A stretch of DNA of 42,194 nt from Caldilineaceae bacterium SB0662_bin_25 (GTDB taxonomy: Bacteria > Chloroflexota > Anaerolineae > Caldilineales > Caldilineaceae): assembly GCA_009840225.1 (NCBI GenBank), contig VXOE01000238.1, positions 1 to 42,194 of the forward strand. Direction: 5' to 3'. Below are positions 8,993-16,805 of this stretch, piece after piece. A program made the translations under genes and the position numbers. The notes under the pieces are model-generated. The model did no database searches. It had not been told where the DNA came from and saw only the letters and a list, made by a program, of their open reading frames with translations. Position 1 is the stretch's first letter. Each line of letters starts with the position of its first letter.

Positions 8993-10093
8993 ATGTCAAG
9001 AGACAGACAGCTGGTCGTGGGGGCGATATCCTCCCACGGCCATGAACTCGGTCATGTCAGCGTACTCGACCAGTTAGAGGAGGTCGGGGAAATTCACGTC
9101 TGCGCGGCCACGGACCTGGTCGACGTGGAGGAACTGGCGGGCGAGTCGGGGCGGGTGGTCGGCAAGTATACCAGCGTGGATGCGCTGCTGGAGCGAACGG
9201 ACCTTGACGCTGTGATCATGTGCGCACGCCCCGATCACGCGCCTCCGATCATGGAAAAGGTCGTAAACGCCGGCCTGCCGGTCCTCTACGACAAACCGGC
9301 TTCGACCCGGTCTGCCGACTTGCGCAGGGTCGCCGAGGTCGCTCGACGGAAAGGCCTTACCGCCGGGGCCATGCTGCAGTGGCGCTATCATCCGATGACG
9401 CTCAGCCTCAAGCGTGCGCTGGACAAAGGCGCGCTCGGCGAAGTAATGACGGTCGAAGGCAAGATGCTGAACGGCCTGCTGCGGTACCGGGACACCTCTA
9501 CCTATTATTTCGATCCGGAGAAGGCCGGACACGGCATTCTTTCCTGGCTCGGCTGCCACTGTCTCGATCTTGTCCTCTATCTGATGGAGGAGAGAGTGGT
9601 CGAGGTAATGGCGATGGTAGGCAACCTCAACCCGGAGAAAGTCGCGGTAGAGGATACTGGGTTCCTGATTCTGAAGTTCGAGAGCGGCCGCATGGGTACC
9701 TTCCAGGCCGGCTACCACCTGCTGGGCGGAAGGGCCACGTACGACTTCTACATTGGCATGCGCGGGACAGAAGGATTCGCGATACTGCCATATCTTGAAC
9801 CCCAAATGGAAACGTCGGGGGGCAGCGAAGTCGAGCAAACCGCAACCTACTCACTTTTCAGTGAAGCGCGCGGCTGGAATACGGGCGGCGTGCGCAAGGA
9901 ACGCTTTGCAATACCGCATTCGCCGGTCTACGGCGGCGTCATGGCGGAAGAGCTTTTCCGTGATTTCTTCGACGCTGCGCGGAGCGGTGCACCGGCCCCG
10001 GCGCCGATCGAGGATTCCGTGCATATGCTGGAGATCATCGAGGCGGCCAAGGCGTCTTCGGCGACAGGCCGCGCCGTGGGTATCCCCAAGTAG
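8993..10093 (+). CDS. Gfo/Idh/MocA family oxidoreductase, divergent cofactor site
   Basis: 366-aa second oxidoreductase. I take the ATG at 8993, nine bases after GAGG. A TTG at 8978 overlapping the upstream stop is possible. The Rossmann start reads VVGAISSHGHELGHV, so the usual GxGxxG/A loop is missing. The EKP motif appears as DKP (residues 100-102), a known family variant. The C-terminal part keeps motifs such as HPMTLSLKRALDKGALGEV and GCHCLDLVLYL. The protein resembles predicted dehydrogenases found next to other Gfo/Idh/MocA genes. Altered cofactor binding, or a partner role to the preceding enzyme, is possible. Confidence 0.85.
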   Translation: MSRDRQLVVGAISSHGHELGHVSVLDQLEEVGEIHVCAATDLVDVEELAGESGRVVGKYTSVDALLERTDLDAVIMCARPDHAPPIMEKVVNAGLPVLYDKPASTRSADLRRVAEVARRKGLTAGAMLQWRYHPMTLSLKRALDKGALGEVMTVEGKMLNGLLRYRDTSTYYFDPEKAGHGILSWLGCHCLDLVLYLMEERVVEVMAMVGNLNPEKVAVEDTGFLILKFESGRMGTFQAGYHLLGGRATYDFYIGMRGTEGFAILPYLEPQMETSGGSEVEQTATYSLFSEARGWNTGGVRKERFAIPHSPVYGGVMAEELFRDFFDAARSGAPAPAPIEDSVHMLEIIEAAKASSATGRAVGIPK

Positions 10094-10113
10094 TTACCGA
10101 AAGGCTGGGAAAG

Positions 10114-10842
10114 ATGGGCAGCTTGACCTATCGCGAGACGTTCGAAGATGGGGCGGGGGGATGGATAGCCTGGTCGGGACCCGGCCAGCCGGTACCGGCG
10201 GTCATCGAAGACGGGGCGCTGGTCTCGCGCAGCCCGTGGGGTATCGATTCCAACCACGCCCCGCCCGGGGGCGGCTACCTGCATCTTCTGTTCATTCTGC
10301 ACACGGCCCACCAGGATAATCCCGGCGAGAGTTATGCACCACTCCTGGGGGGGAACCGCTTTGTCGACGGCGGTTACCCGACTGATTTCCGCAATGCGCG
10401 CCTTACCGTGCGGCTGAAGGGTGAAGTTGATTTGCAGGGTGCTGAGCTGCGGCTGCACTGCCAATCGCGGGTGGGGGACAAGGCGATCAACTTTGTGCTG
10501 ACCTCGCAGTCTTTCGAGGTGACACCGGAGTGGTCGGAGCAGACGATCACGCTGCCGCCCGACCCGGAGCAGTGGCTTTGTCTGGGGGCCCGCCACGATC
10601 TGATGAACGTGTACGGCTGGGACGACATTGAAAGGGTTCTCAGCGATGTCGACATCGACATCATACTCCTATTGCATCCTCTGCAGATTGTGCCGCTGAG
10701 CCCGCAGCCGGGGGGCCCACACATTGGACGGGCGGAGGTAGACTATGAGGTAGACAGAGCCGTTCTTCCTACGGGAGAGATTAGTTTAGGGGAAGTGCGG
10801 ATCGATTTCAGCGACTCCTCAGCGCAGTCGAGTCGCCGGTAA
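10114..10842 (+). CDS. conserved-looking protein of unknown function
   Basis: 242-aa protein I do not recognise. It starts with FEDGAGGWIAWSG, a phrase typical of beta-sandwich, carbohydrate-binding-like or concanavalin-like domains, and is rich in alternating hydrophobic/polar strands with many Trp, Gly and Pro. No signal peptide is visible, so it is probably cytoplasmic. GGGAAAG precedes the ATG, and it lies 20 bases after the oxidoreductase gene, so it is probably co-transcribed. That it is a genuine protein is supported by a second, decayed copy of its C-terminal two thirds at 11955-12347. A role in sugar or polyol recognition is only a guess. Confidence 0.7.
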   Translation: MGSLTYRETFEDGAGGWIAWSGPGQPVPAVIEDGALVSRSPWGIDSNHAPPGGGYLHLLFILHTAHQDNPGESYAPLLGGNRFVDGGYPTDFRNARLTVRLKGEVDLQGAELRLHCQSRVGDKAINFVLTSQSFEVTPEWSEQTITLPPDPEQWLCLGARHDLMNVYGWDDIERVLSDVDIDIILLLHPLQIVPLSPQPGGPHIGRAEVDYEVDRAVLPTGEISLGEVRIDFSDSSAQSSRR

Positions 10843-10945
10843 GGCTGTTTGAGTGATTCTTACTTAGTGTGATGTCACTCCTAGAGAGTTAAGTTGTCAG
10901 AGTGTCAATTAAGGATAGGGCAGGACGCGGCAGCAGTATAACCAA

Positions 10946-10974
10946 TTGTGATTGCATTGCAATCAAGCTATGAT
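10946..10974 (+). promoter_or_regulatory. promoter with embedded inverted repeat for the toxin-antitoxin genes
   Basis: TTGTGA (10946-10951) and TATGAT (10969-10974) are separated by exactly 17 bases and point at the antitoxin start at 11004. The inverted repeat GATTGC-att-GCAATC (10950-10964) lies inside the promoter. FitA/VapB-type ribbon-helix-helix antitoxins repress their own operon by binding such inverted repeats (family knowledge). Use of this site is inference. Confidence 0.5.
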
Positions 10975-11003
10975 TCATTGACATTGCACGCGGGGGTCAG
11001 ATC

Positions 11004-11273
11004 ATGGCCAGTATAACAGTGCGTAGTCTGGATGAAGATCTGAAGAGGCGGTTATGTATTAGAGCAGCTGAAAATGGCCGCTCCATGGAGCAAGAGGCTC
11101 GTGAAATCCTGCGTGCGGCGCTAGATCAGGAGGTCGCCCCAGCCAGAAACCTCGGATCGGCGATCCACGAATTGTTCAAGCCCTTCGGACATACAGAGTT
11201 GGATATCTCTCCGAGAGAAGCGATGCGTGAATTCCTGCCTTTTGATGAAACTCCAGACGATGTTCGTTCTTGA
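11004..11273 (+). CDS. FitA/VapB-type antitoxin
   Basis: 89-aa antitoxin of a type II module. Residues 1-40 are a ribbon-helix-helix DNA-binding domain of FitA type (ASITVRSLDEDLKRRLCIRAA, then ENGRSMEQEAREILRAAL). The C-terminal part ends in PREAMREFLPFDE, which matches the Arg-containing segment that FitA antitoxins insert into the PIN toxin active site. It overlaps the toxin reading frame by 14 bases, the normal order and coupling for FitAB. It looks intact, so the antitoxin is probably made even though the toxin frame is interrupted. Confidence 0.88.
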   Translation: MASITVRSLDEDLKRRLCIRAAENGRSMEQEAREILRAALDQEVAPARNLGSAIHELFKPFGHTELDISPREAMREFLPFDETPDDVRS

Positions 11274-11724
11274 TACCAACGTTATCTCGGAGCTTATGCG
11301 CGAAAGGCTGCATTCGGATGTCCTGGCATGGCTTGACAATCAACTTACGAGCGCTCTGTTTGTTACAACAATCACCGAGGCAGAAATCCGAACAGGTATC
11401 GCGCTCTTGCCCGAAGGAAAACGTCGGCGAGGACTAACTGCTGCTACGGAGCGCACCTTCGGAGCGCTATTCTCTGAACGTGTCTTGTCCTTCGACAGTG
11501 AAGCTGCCCGTGCCTATGCTGAATTAGCGTCCGGTGGCCGAATGGCTGGACATCCAATCAGCCAAGCCGACTGCTAGGTCGCCGTGATCGTCCGTGCACA
11601 AGGGTTATCCATTGCGACAAGAGACGTTAACGACTTTGAGGGCTGTGGGATTGATGTATTGAGTCCCTGGACCGATCAATGGGGACACAGAATTCGCGTT
11701 TCCGGACCAAGTTCCTATCGTTAG
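11260..11724 (+). pseudogene. FitB/VapC-type PIN-domain toxin interrupted by an in-frame TAG
   Basis: Ribonuclease toxin of the PIN family. The frame starts at ATG 11260 with MFVLDTNVISEL (first acidic residue Asp5) and includes TEAEIRTGI. It stops at TAG 11575-11577 (codon 106), directly after HPISQADC. The same frame continues without another stop to TAG 11722 and encodes VAVIVRAQGLSIATRDVNDFEG, the conserved C-terminal PIN segment with the last catalytic Asp. At the stop FitB proteins commonly have Gln (AQIAAIA), so one C-to-T change (CAG to TAG) explains it. The restored protein would be 154 aa. The 105-aa product lacks part of the active site and is probably inactive. Alternatives are a sequencing error or amber read-through. 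Confidence 0.85.
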
Positions 11725-11954
11725 CCCTTCACCAGACCGCTGACTGCTTTCAGCGGGACACGCAAGCCCAAAGCTTTTGAGTCACGGGGTGGGCAAGCAG
11801 GCAGGTGTAGTACACATGCTTGGCGCTATTTTAGTGCGAGGCACATGAAGAAGGCCTCGCGACTCGCAAGAGTACATCCCAGAACAGAGGGGACCCAGAC
11901 CAGCGAGTTGTCGAATCCAGTATAGATGCCCATAGGCAGTCAGAATCTCACTCC
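11725..11954. other. non-coding gap between toxin remnant and pseudogene
   Basis: No open frame with a ribosome binding site or family signature is seen on either strand. It probably includes the unrecognisable first third of the decayed gene copy that becomes readable at 11955. Confidence 0.5.
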
Positions 11955-12347
11955 TTGCAGGGCGTTGAGTTGCGGCTGCGCTTTTCGGCGCGCGTAGGAA
12001 GCAAGGCGATCACTTTTTTGGCGACTTTGCAGTCATTTTGCGGTTACGCCGGTGAGGTAGGAGCAGACGATAACATTGGCGCCGGACCCGGAGCAGTGGC
12101 ACTGTCCGGGCGCCCAGCATGATCTGACTGATGTTTACGGCTGGGGCGAAATTGACAGTGTGCTGCGGGATGTCAATATTGACATAATTCTCCTGTTGCG
12201 TCTTCTGCGAATTGTTCCGCTGAATCCGTGGCGGGGGCCCTCACATCGGAAGGGCAGTAGTTGACTATGACTATGAGGTAGACAGATCCTTACTGCCTGC
12301 GGGAGAGATCAGGATAGGTGAGATGCGGATCGAATTCAGCGACTCCA
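11955..12347 (+). pseudogene. decayed second copy of the gene at 10114
   Basis: This stretch aligns base by base with 10432-10827 of the unrecognised gene upstream. Shared tracts include the bases around TTGCAGGG at its start, GACCCGGAGCAGTGGC and GATCTGA in the middle, GTACGGCTGG/TTACGGCTGG, and ATGCGGATCGA with CAGCGACTCC at the end. It carries point changes, small insertions/deletions and stop codons, so no full product can be made. The first third of the gene is not recognisable. The copy lies in the same orientation on the other side of the toxin-antitoxin genes, as expected after an old tandem duplication or insertion between copies. Confidence 0.85.
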
Positions 12348-12390
12348 ATCTGAGGCGATTCGCAATCTCAGGCAGACCGACCCTCACCGG

Positions 12391-12509
12391 GGCATTTGGG
12401 GTGTATCCCAAAATATTGTCCTCCAAGTGGAGTTGATACATTGACCAGGCTGAAGCCCACACCGGTCAGACAGGTCTCGCAAAAAATCTGGGATGCACCC
12501 GGCATTTGG
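12391..12509. mobile_element. MITE-like element with terminal inverted repeats and flanking direct repeats
   Basis: A 102-base core (12399-12500) begins with GGGTGTATCCCA, and its opposite end read on the other strand is GGGTGCATCCCA: 12-bp terminal inverted repeats with one mismatch. It is flanked by identical direct repeats GGCATTTG(G) at 12391-12399 and 12501-12509, which look like an 8-9 bp target duplication. It has no coding capacity, so a transposase elsewhere would have moved it. Families with 8-9 bp duplications, such as IS1595 or IS256, are candidates by duplication length only. Confidence 0.6.
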
Positions 12510-12951
12510 AGTTCGTTGACACGACTTCATCAACGTGCTAAACTGCCGCCAAATTCAGCGATGTTGAGCGCTCTCCTATGCATGCCTCACCGTTAGATCA
12601 GGGACGCACCAAGGCATTGAAACAGTAACAGAACCAATTGCGTCTAAGGCTTTTCGGGGAAGGCTTACGAAGCCAGCAGAGATTCGACGCCCCGCCACCG
12701 CCATTTCACACACATGGGACTACACCGATTCAAGCGATCGTTGTTGTGTGGAGAGCAGTGAACGAGAATTACCTGTGCGGCGGGGCAAACGAAAGGAAAA
12801 CAAGCCATGCACAATAACCGGCAAAGGAGGGGGTAACCGCAGTTAACGGGAACGGGGGGCTGACTCACTCCCAGCGTGTGGTACTACGGCATTTTCTTAT
12901 CGTCAGTAACACTTCTCATTCGAGCCTCATGAACCAGATGGAGTCAAAACT
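12510..12951. other. non-coding leader before the second transporter
   Basis: No credible gene is seen on either strand; open frames here are short and lack family signatures. The stretch contains a possible promoter at 12516-12544 and otherwise appears to be a long upstream region for the binding-protein gene at 12952. Confidence 0.5.
12516..12544 (+). promoter_or_regulatory. possible promoter next to the MITE-like element
   Basis: TTGACA (12516-12521), a 17-base spacer and TAAACT (12539-12544, four of six consensus bases), with TG one base before the -10, resemble an extended -10 promoter. It begins a few bases outside the right direct repeat of the MITE-like element and points at the transporter gene at 12952, leaving a leader of about 400 bases. 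Confidence 0.3.
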
Positions 12952-14655
12952 ATGAAGAAGACGAGACTTTCTCGCCGTGATTTTCTGAGCGTCTCCGCGA
13001 CGACGGCCGCCGGTGTCATGCTGACCGCCTGTGTGCCGGCTGCCGTACCGAGCGACGAGCCCGCACCCATGGCTGAAGCTGAGGAGGCGCCTGCCGAAGA
13101 AGCTGTTGCGATGGACGGCGGAACGATGACGTTTTCCACAGGTTCGCCGTGGGGTACTTTCAGCCCGTTCCGACCGACCTACCAGTATGGCTACAGCAGC
13201 AACACGCCGGCGATGCTGACGCACAGCCGGCTGTTTGACCTCGACCGCAACAATGATACGCACCCGAACCTGGCATTGGAGTGGGAGATATCCGACGACG
13301 CCACCGTTTACTCATTCAGGCTGCGCGAGGACGCCAGGTGGCATGACGGCGAGCCGGTCACTGCGAACGATGTTGTCGAAACGGTCCGGTTCATCCTGAA
13401 CCAGGACACTAATATCAACCCCCGCCGCTGGATCAGTGCTCTCAAGGGTGGACAGGACTACTATGACGGCGTAACCGATGAGTTGCCGGGTGTCTATGCT
13501 CCGGACGACTTCAACGTCGTCTTCGAACTTGAGGAAACAAACGTCGGCTGGCACCTGTCAGCAACCACTGACCTGCAGATTCTGCCGGCGCACATCTTCA
13601 ACAACGTGGTCCCAGCAGATATCGTAGAGCACCATGCGCCGGCCTGGTACACACCGGAATTGAACATCGGCTCCGGTCCGTTCAAGTTCGTACGTGCAGA
13701 GCGGGACCAGTTCGTCGAACTGGTGCGCAATGATGATTACTACGGCGGCACGCCCAAACTCGAGCGCATCATCTTCAAGAACTTCGGTGCGGCCGACACG
13801 CAGTTCATCGCTTTGCAGAAGGGCGAACTGGATGTATGGAATGTCCCGCAGGACTTCTACGAGCAGTCTCTGGAACTGGACAATGTCGACGTACACCTGG
13901 TGAACCGCAACTACATTCGCGTCTTCCTGTTGAACTACGAATCGCCGGTTCTCGCGGACAAGCGCGTGCGGCAGGCCCTAGCTTACGCTATTGACCGCGA
14001 AGGGATTTGCGAAGGTCTGTATTCCGGCCTCTGCGTACCCTACAATTCTTACATGGAGATGCGGCCGTGGTTGGCTGACGGCCTCAACGAGTACGAGTAC
14101 AATCCTGAGAAGGCAAAGGAACTGCTGGCGGCGGCGGAAGCCGACGGCAACTGGGACCCGAGCAACGTGCTGCGAGTCAACTGGTATTACAGCGATGCCT
14201 TGCACCAAGACATCATGGCCGCGATTCAGCAGAATTTGAAGGCTGTGGGAGTGGAGACACAACTCCAATACCTGGAAGGCACTTCGGCCGTAGAAACGCA
14301 GGCTGCCTGTGAATTCGAGATGTATTATCAGGGATGGGGCTTCTCGTTCCCCGAGCAGTACAACTCCTTCTTCACGGATGCGGAGCGCTGCCGCACGCCT
14401 TGGGGCGATCCCGACGCCCAAGCCCTCTTCAACCAGACGGCGACCACTGTCGATCTTGAGGAGCGGATGGCGATCCACGAGCAGATCCAGCTGCGTTTGA
14501 ATGATGAACTGCCAATGATGCCCTTCCTGCAGTTCATCGGCCCGGTGGCGGTCAACAAGCGGGTCAGCGGCTTCAATGAGGACGCCCTCTGGAATCGCTA
14601 CTATCCGTGGAGTAACGGCTACGCCAACGCGGTGAATTGGTCTGTTTCGGGTTAA
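12952..14655 (+). CDS. Tat-exported family 5 solute-binding lipoprotein
   Basis: 567-aa SBP_bac_5 binding protein. Unlike the others in the window it has a twin-arginine signal (SRRDFLSVS, residues 7-15) joined to a lipobox LTAC with Cys at residue 27, so it is exported folded and then lipidated. An acidic/Ala linker follows. The mature domain contains DDATVYSFRLREDARWHDGE and DKRVRQALAYAIDREGIC. It shows little direct similarity to the tandem trio. With the permeases at 14746 and 15817 it forms a second import system of a different subfamily. GGAG precedes the ATG at about ten bases. Confidence 0.93.
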   Translation: MKKTRLSRRDFLSVSATTAAGVMLTACVPAAVPSDEPAPMAEAEEAPAEEAVAMDGGTMTFSTGSPWGTFSPFRPTYQYGYSSNTPAMLTHSRLFDLDRNNDTHPNLALEWEISDDATVYSFRLREDARWHDGEPVTANDVVETVRFILNQDTNINPRRWISALKGGQDYYDGVTDELPGVYAPDDFNVVFELEETNVGWHLSATTDLQILPAHIFNNVVPADIVEHHAPAWYTPELNIGSGPFKFVRAERDQFVELVRNDDYYGGTPKLERIIFKNFGAADTQFIALQKGELDVWNVPQDFYEQSLELDNVDVHLVNRNYIRVFLLNYESPVLADKRVRQALAYAIDREGICEGLYSGLCVPYNSYMEMRPWLADGLNEYEYNPEKAKELLAAAEADGNWDPSNVLRVNWYYSDALHQDIMAAIQQNLKAVGVETQLQYLEGTSAVETQAACEFEMYYQGWGFSFPEQYNSFFTDAERCRTPWGDPDAQALFNQTATTVDLEERMAIHEQIQLRLNDELPMMPFLQFIGPVAVNKRVSGFNEDALWNRYYPWSNGYANAVNWSVSG

Positions 14656-14674
14656 CGACAATTTGGAGAAAAAG

Positions 14675-14721
14675 CGGAGAGTTGAGAGGCAGTTCCCCGC
14701 CTCTCTGCTCCTCCCTCTCCG
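14675..14721 (+). terminator. nested stem-loop after the Tat binding-protein gene
   Basis: An inner stem GAGAGGC/GCCTCTC (14684-14690 with 14699-14705) encloses an eight-base loop. An outer pair, CGGAGAG/CTCTCCG (14675-14681 with 14715-14721), extends it imperfectly. It lies between the binding-protein gene and its first permease gene and has no T-tract, so it is more likely an intercistronic hairpin than a strong terminator. Confidence 0.5.
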
Positions 14722-14745
14722 TGCCCCGGTTGTGAGAACATAACC

Positions 14746-15708
14746 TTGCGAACTTACATTTTGCGCCGCCTGGCGATCTCAGCACCCATCCTCCTGGGAC
14801 TGACACTGGTGACTTTCATATTCACCGAACTGATGCCGGGCGACTTTGTCGACGCATTGATTCCGCCGCTGGCGATTGTCAACTACACGCCGGAACAGTT
14901 GGAGTCTATGCGCGAGAACTACGGTCTGAATCAGCCTGCTCCGGTCCGTTACCTGATCTGGTTGCGCGAATTGGGGAAGGGCAATATGGGAAAGTCGCTG
15001 ATATCGGGTGCGCCGGTGCGCGACGAAATCCTGCAAAGGATGCCGGCTACGCTTCAGCTCACAGCGACGTCACTACTGTTTGGCATTATATTTGGCGCTG
15101 TACTGGGTATCGTATCCGCTGTCAAGCAGTACACCTGGATTGACCAGATGCTCACGCTGCTTGGCTTCATCTGGATATCGACACCCGGTTTTGTTTTTGC
15201 GATCGGAGCGATCTTCCTGTTTTCATTGAAGATAAGTCTTTTCCCTACATCCGGAATCACCAACTACGGCGAAGAGGCGTCAATTCTGACGCGCGTGCAC
15301 CATATGTTCCTGCCGGCTCTGGTGTTGGGGTTGGGAAGCATGGCCGGCTTTATGCGCTATTCGCGCAGCAGCCTGCTTGACGTGATCCGGCAGGACTACA
15401 TTACGGTCGCGCGCGCCAAGGGGCTGGCCGAAAAGGCTGTCCTGCTGGGGCACGCGCTGCGGAATGCGCTGATCCCTCTGATTACGATTGTAAGTCTAGA
15501 CATCCCATTTCTGATCGGCGGCACCGTCATTATTGAGCACATTTTTGCATGGCCTGGCATGGGAACATACAGTCTGACGGCCATTTATTCACGCGATTAT
15601 CCGGTCATCATGGGGGTGAACTTCATGGTTGCGCTCGTCGTACTGCTGAGCAACCTGCTGGCCGACATCACCTATGCGTTCGCCGATCCTCGAATTCGCT
15701 ACGAGTAA
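14746..15708 (+). CDS. ABC transporter permease, DppB/OppB type
   Basis: 320-aa inner-membrane permease starting at TTG with the usual DppB opening RTYILRRLAISAPILLGLT. I see no better upstream start. It has six hydrophobic segments and an EAA loop DYITVARAKGLAEKAVLLGH followed by RNALIPLIT. The C-terminus ends in the family-typical AFADPRIRYE. It pairs with the DppC-like gene 108 bases downstream and takes substrate from the Tat-exported lipoprotein. It lacks the short insertion seen in the DppB-like proteins of the other two systems. Confidence 0.92.
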   Translation: MRTYILRRLAISAPILLGLTLVTFIFTELMPGDFVDALIPPLAIVNYTPEQLESMRENYGLNQPAPVRYLIWLRELGKGNMGKSLISGAPVRDEILQRMPATLQLTATSLLFGIIFGAVLGIVSAVKQYTWIDQMLTLLGFIWISTPGFVFAIGAIFLFSLKISLFPTSGITNYGEEASILTRVHHMFLPALVLGLGSMAGFMRYSRSSLLDVIRQDYITVARAKGLAEKAVLLGHALRNALIPLITIVSLDIPFLIGGTVIIEHIFAWPGMGTYSLTAIYSRDYPVIMGVNFMVALVVLLSNLLADITYAFADPRIRYE

Positions 15709-15816
15709 GATGAGGTCCAGACGCGATGCGCGGACTAGCTGAGAATCCCACGATATTCCTTCATTTGCTTCCTCATTGTCCTGGGGAAGTGCGATCATGT
15801 TCGGAGAGATTGGGCG

Positions 15817-16710
15817 ATGTCCGCTTCTGAACTTTCTGAAACGCTGGACGCGCCGAGCAGGGACTCGGTACAGCAGCGATTCTGGCGCCGGCTGTTCCGG
15901 CACAAGCTGGGTATGGTCGGTCTTGTGATGCTGTCGCTGCTGGTATTCGCCGCGATCTTCGCGCCCCTGCTGGCCGGTGTCGACCCGGCGACTATGGATC
16001 TGAAGTTGAAGAACAAGCCGCCGAGCGCCGAGCACATCCTCGGCACGGATGCCATAGGGAGGGACGTCTGGGCGCGCCTGGTCTTCGGCGCACGCGTGTC
16101 GCTCTCGGTGGGGCTTGTCGCGGTGGGCATCTATACCTCGATCGCGCTCATCCTTGGCAGCATCTCGGGCTATGCCGGCGGCCAAGTCGACAACGTCATC
16201 ATGCGCTTCACCGATATCATCATGTGTTTCCCCACGTTTCTGTTGATCATCACTGTGGCCGCGGTGCTGCCCCCCAACATCTTCAATATCATGGTGATCA
16301 TCGGCATATTTGGCTGGCCTGGCATGACGCGCCTGATACGCGGCCAGTTTCTCAGCCTGCGCGGCCAGGACTTCGTTATCGCTGCGGTTGCGGTTGGTGT
16401 TCCGACGCGGCGGATCATCTTTCGTCACATTCTGCCCAATGTCGTCGGGCCGGTGGTGGTGGCCGCCACTCTGGGACTGGCAGGCGCAATTTTGACAGAG
16501 TCTAGTCTGAGTTTTCTTGGACTGGGCGTACAGCAGCCGACGCCGAGTTGGGGGCAGACATTGACGACCGCTCTGCAACTCCCGATCTTGGAGAACATGC
16601 CCTGGCGCTGGCTTCCTTCGGCGACTGCGATTGCATTCGCGGTGTTGTCGATGAACTTTTTTGGCGACGCCCTGCGCGACGCATTCGACCCGCGCCAGCA
16701 TCTGGACTAA
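15817..16710 (+). CDS. ABC transporter permease, DppC/OppC type
   Basis: 297-aa permease, the normal DppC length. The sequence includes RLFRHKLGMVGLVML at the first membrane segment, HILGTDAIGRDVWARLVFGA, and the EAA loop QDFVIAAVAVGVPTRRIIFRH. GGAGAG lies eight bases before the ATG. It completes the second importer. No ATPase gene follows; the next gene encodes a propeller-type protein. It lacks the 35-residue insertion found in the two other DppC-like proteins of the window. Confidence 0.92.
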   Translation: MSASELSETLDAPSRDSVQQRFWRRLFRHKLGMVGLVMLSLLVFAAIFAPLLAGVDPATMDLKLKNKPPSAEHILGTDAIGRDVWARLVFGARVSLSVGLVAVGIYTSIALILGSISGYAGGQVDNVIMRFTDIIMCFPTFLLIITVAAVLPPNIFNIMVIIGIFGWPGMTRLIRGQFLSLRGQDFVIAAVAVGVPTRRIIFRHILPNVVGPVVVAATLGLAGAILTESSLSFLGLGVQQPTPSWGQTLTTALQLPILENMPWRWLPSATAIAFAVLSMNFFGDALRDAFDPRQHLD

Positions 16711-16805
16711 CCTCACAACGGACTTGGTCTGCCCACTCGATGGACTCCCCTATCAGACCATTCCTCCCTCTTGCAAAGTGTCTTCATCCCGCATGGAATT
16801 GAGCG

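Noticed and set aside
12665-12868. 67-aa minus-strand open frame before the Tat binding-protein gene
   Set aside because: Cys/Pro-rich, with no convincing start signal or domain; treated as non-coding leader.
15589-16716. 375-aa open frame antisense to the DppC-like permease
   Set aside because: Its composition (many Arg, His, Gln, Asp) is what an antisense read of a membrane protein gives, and the permease on the other strand is unmistakable.
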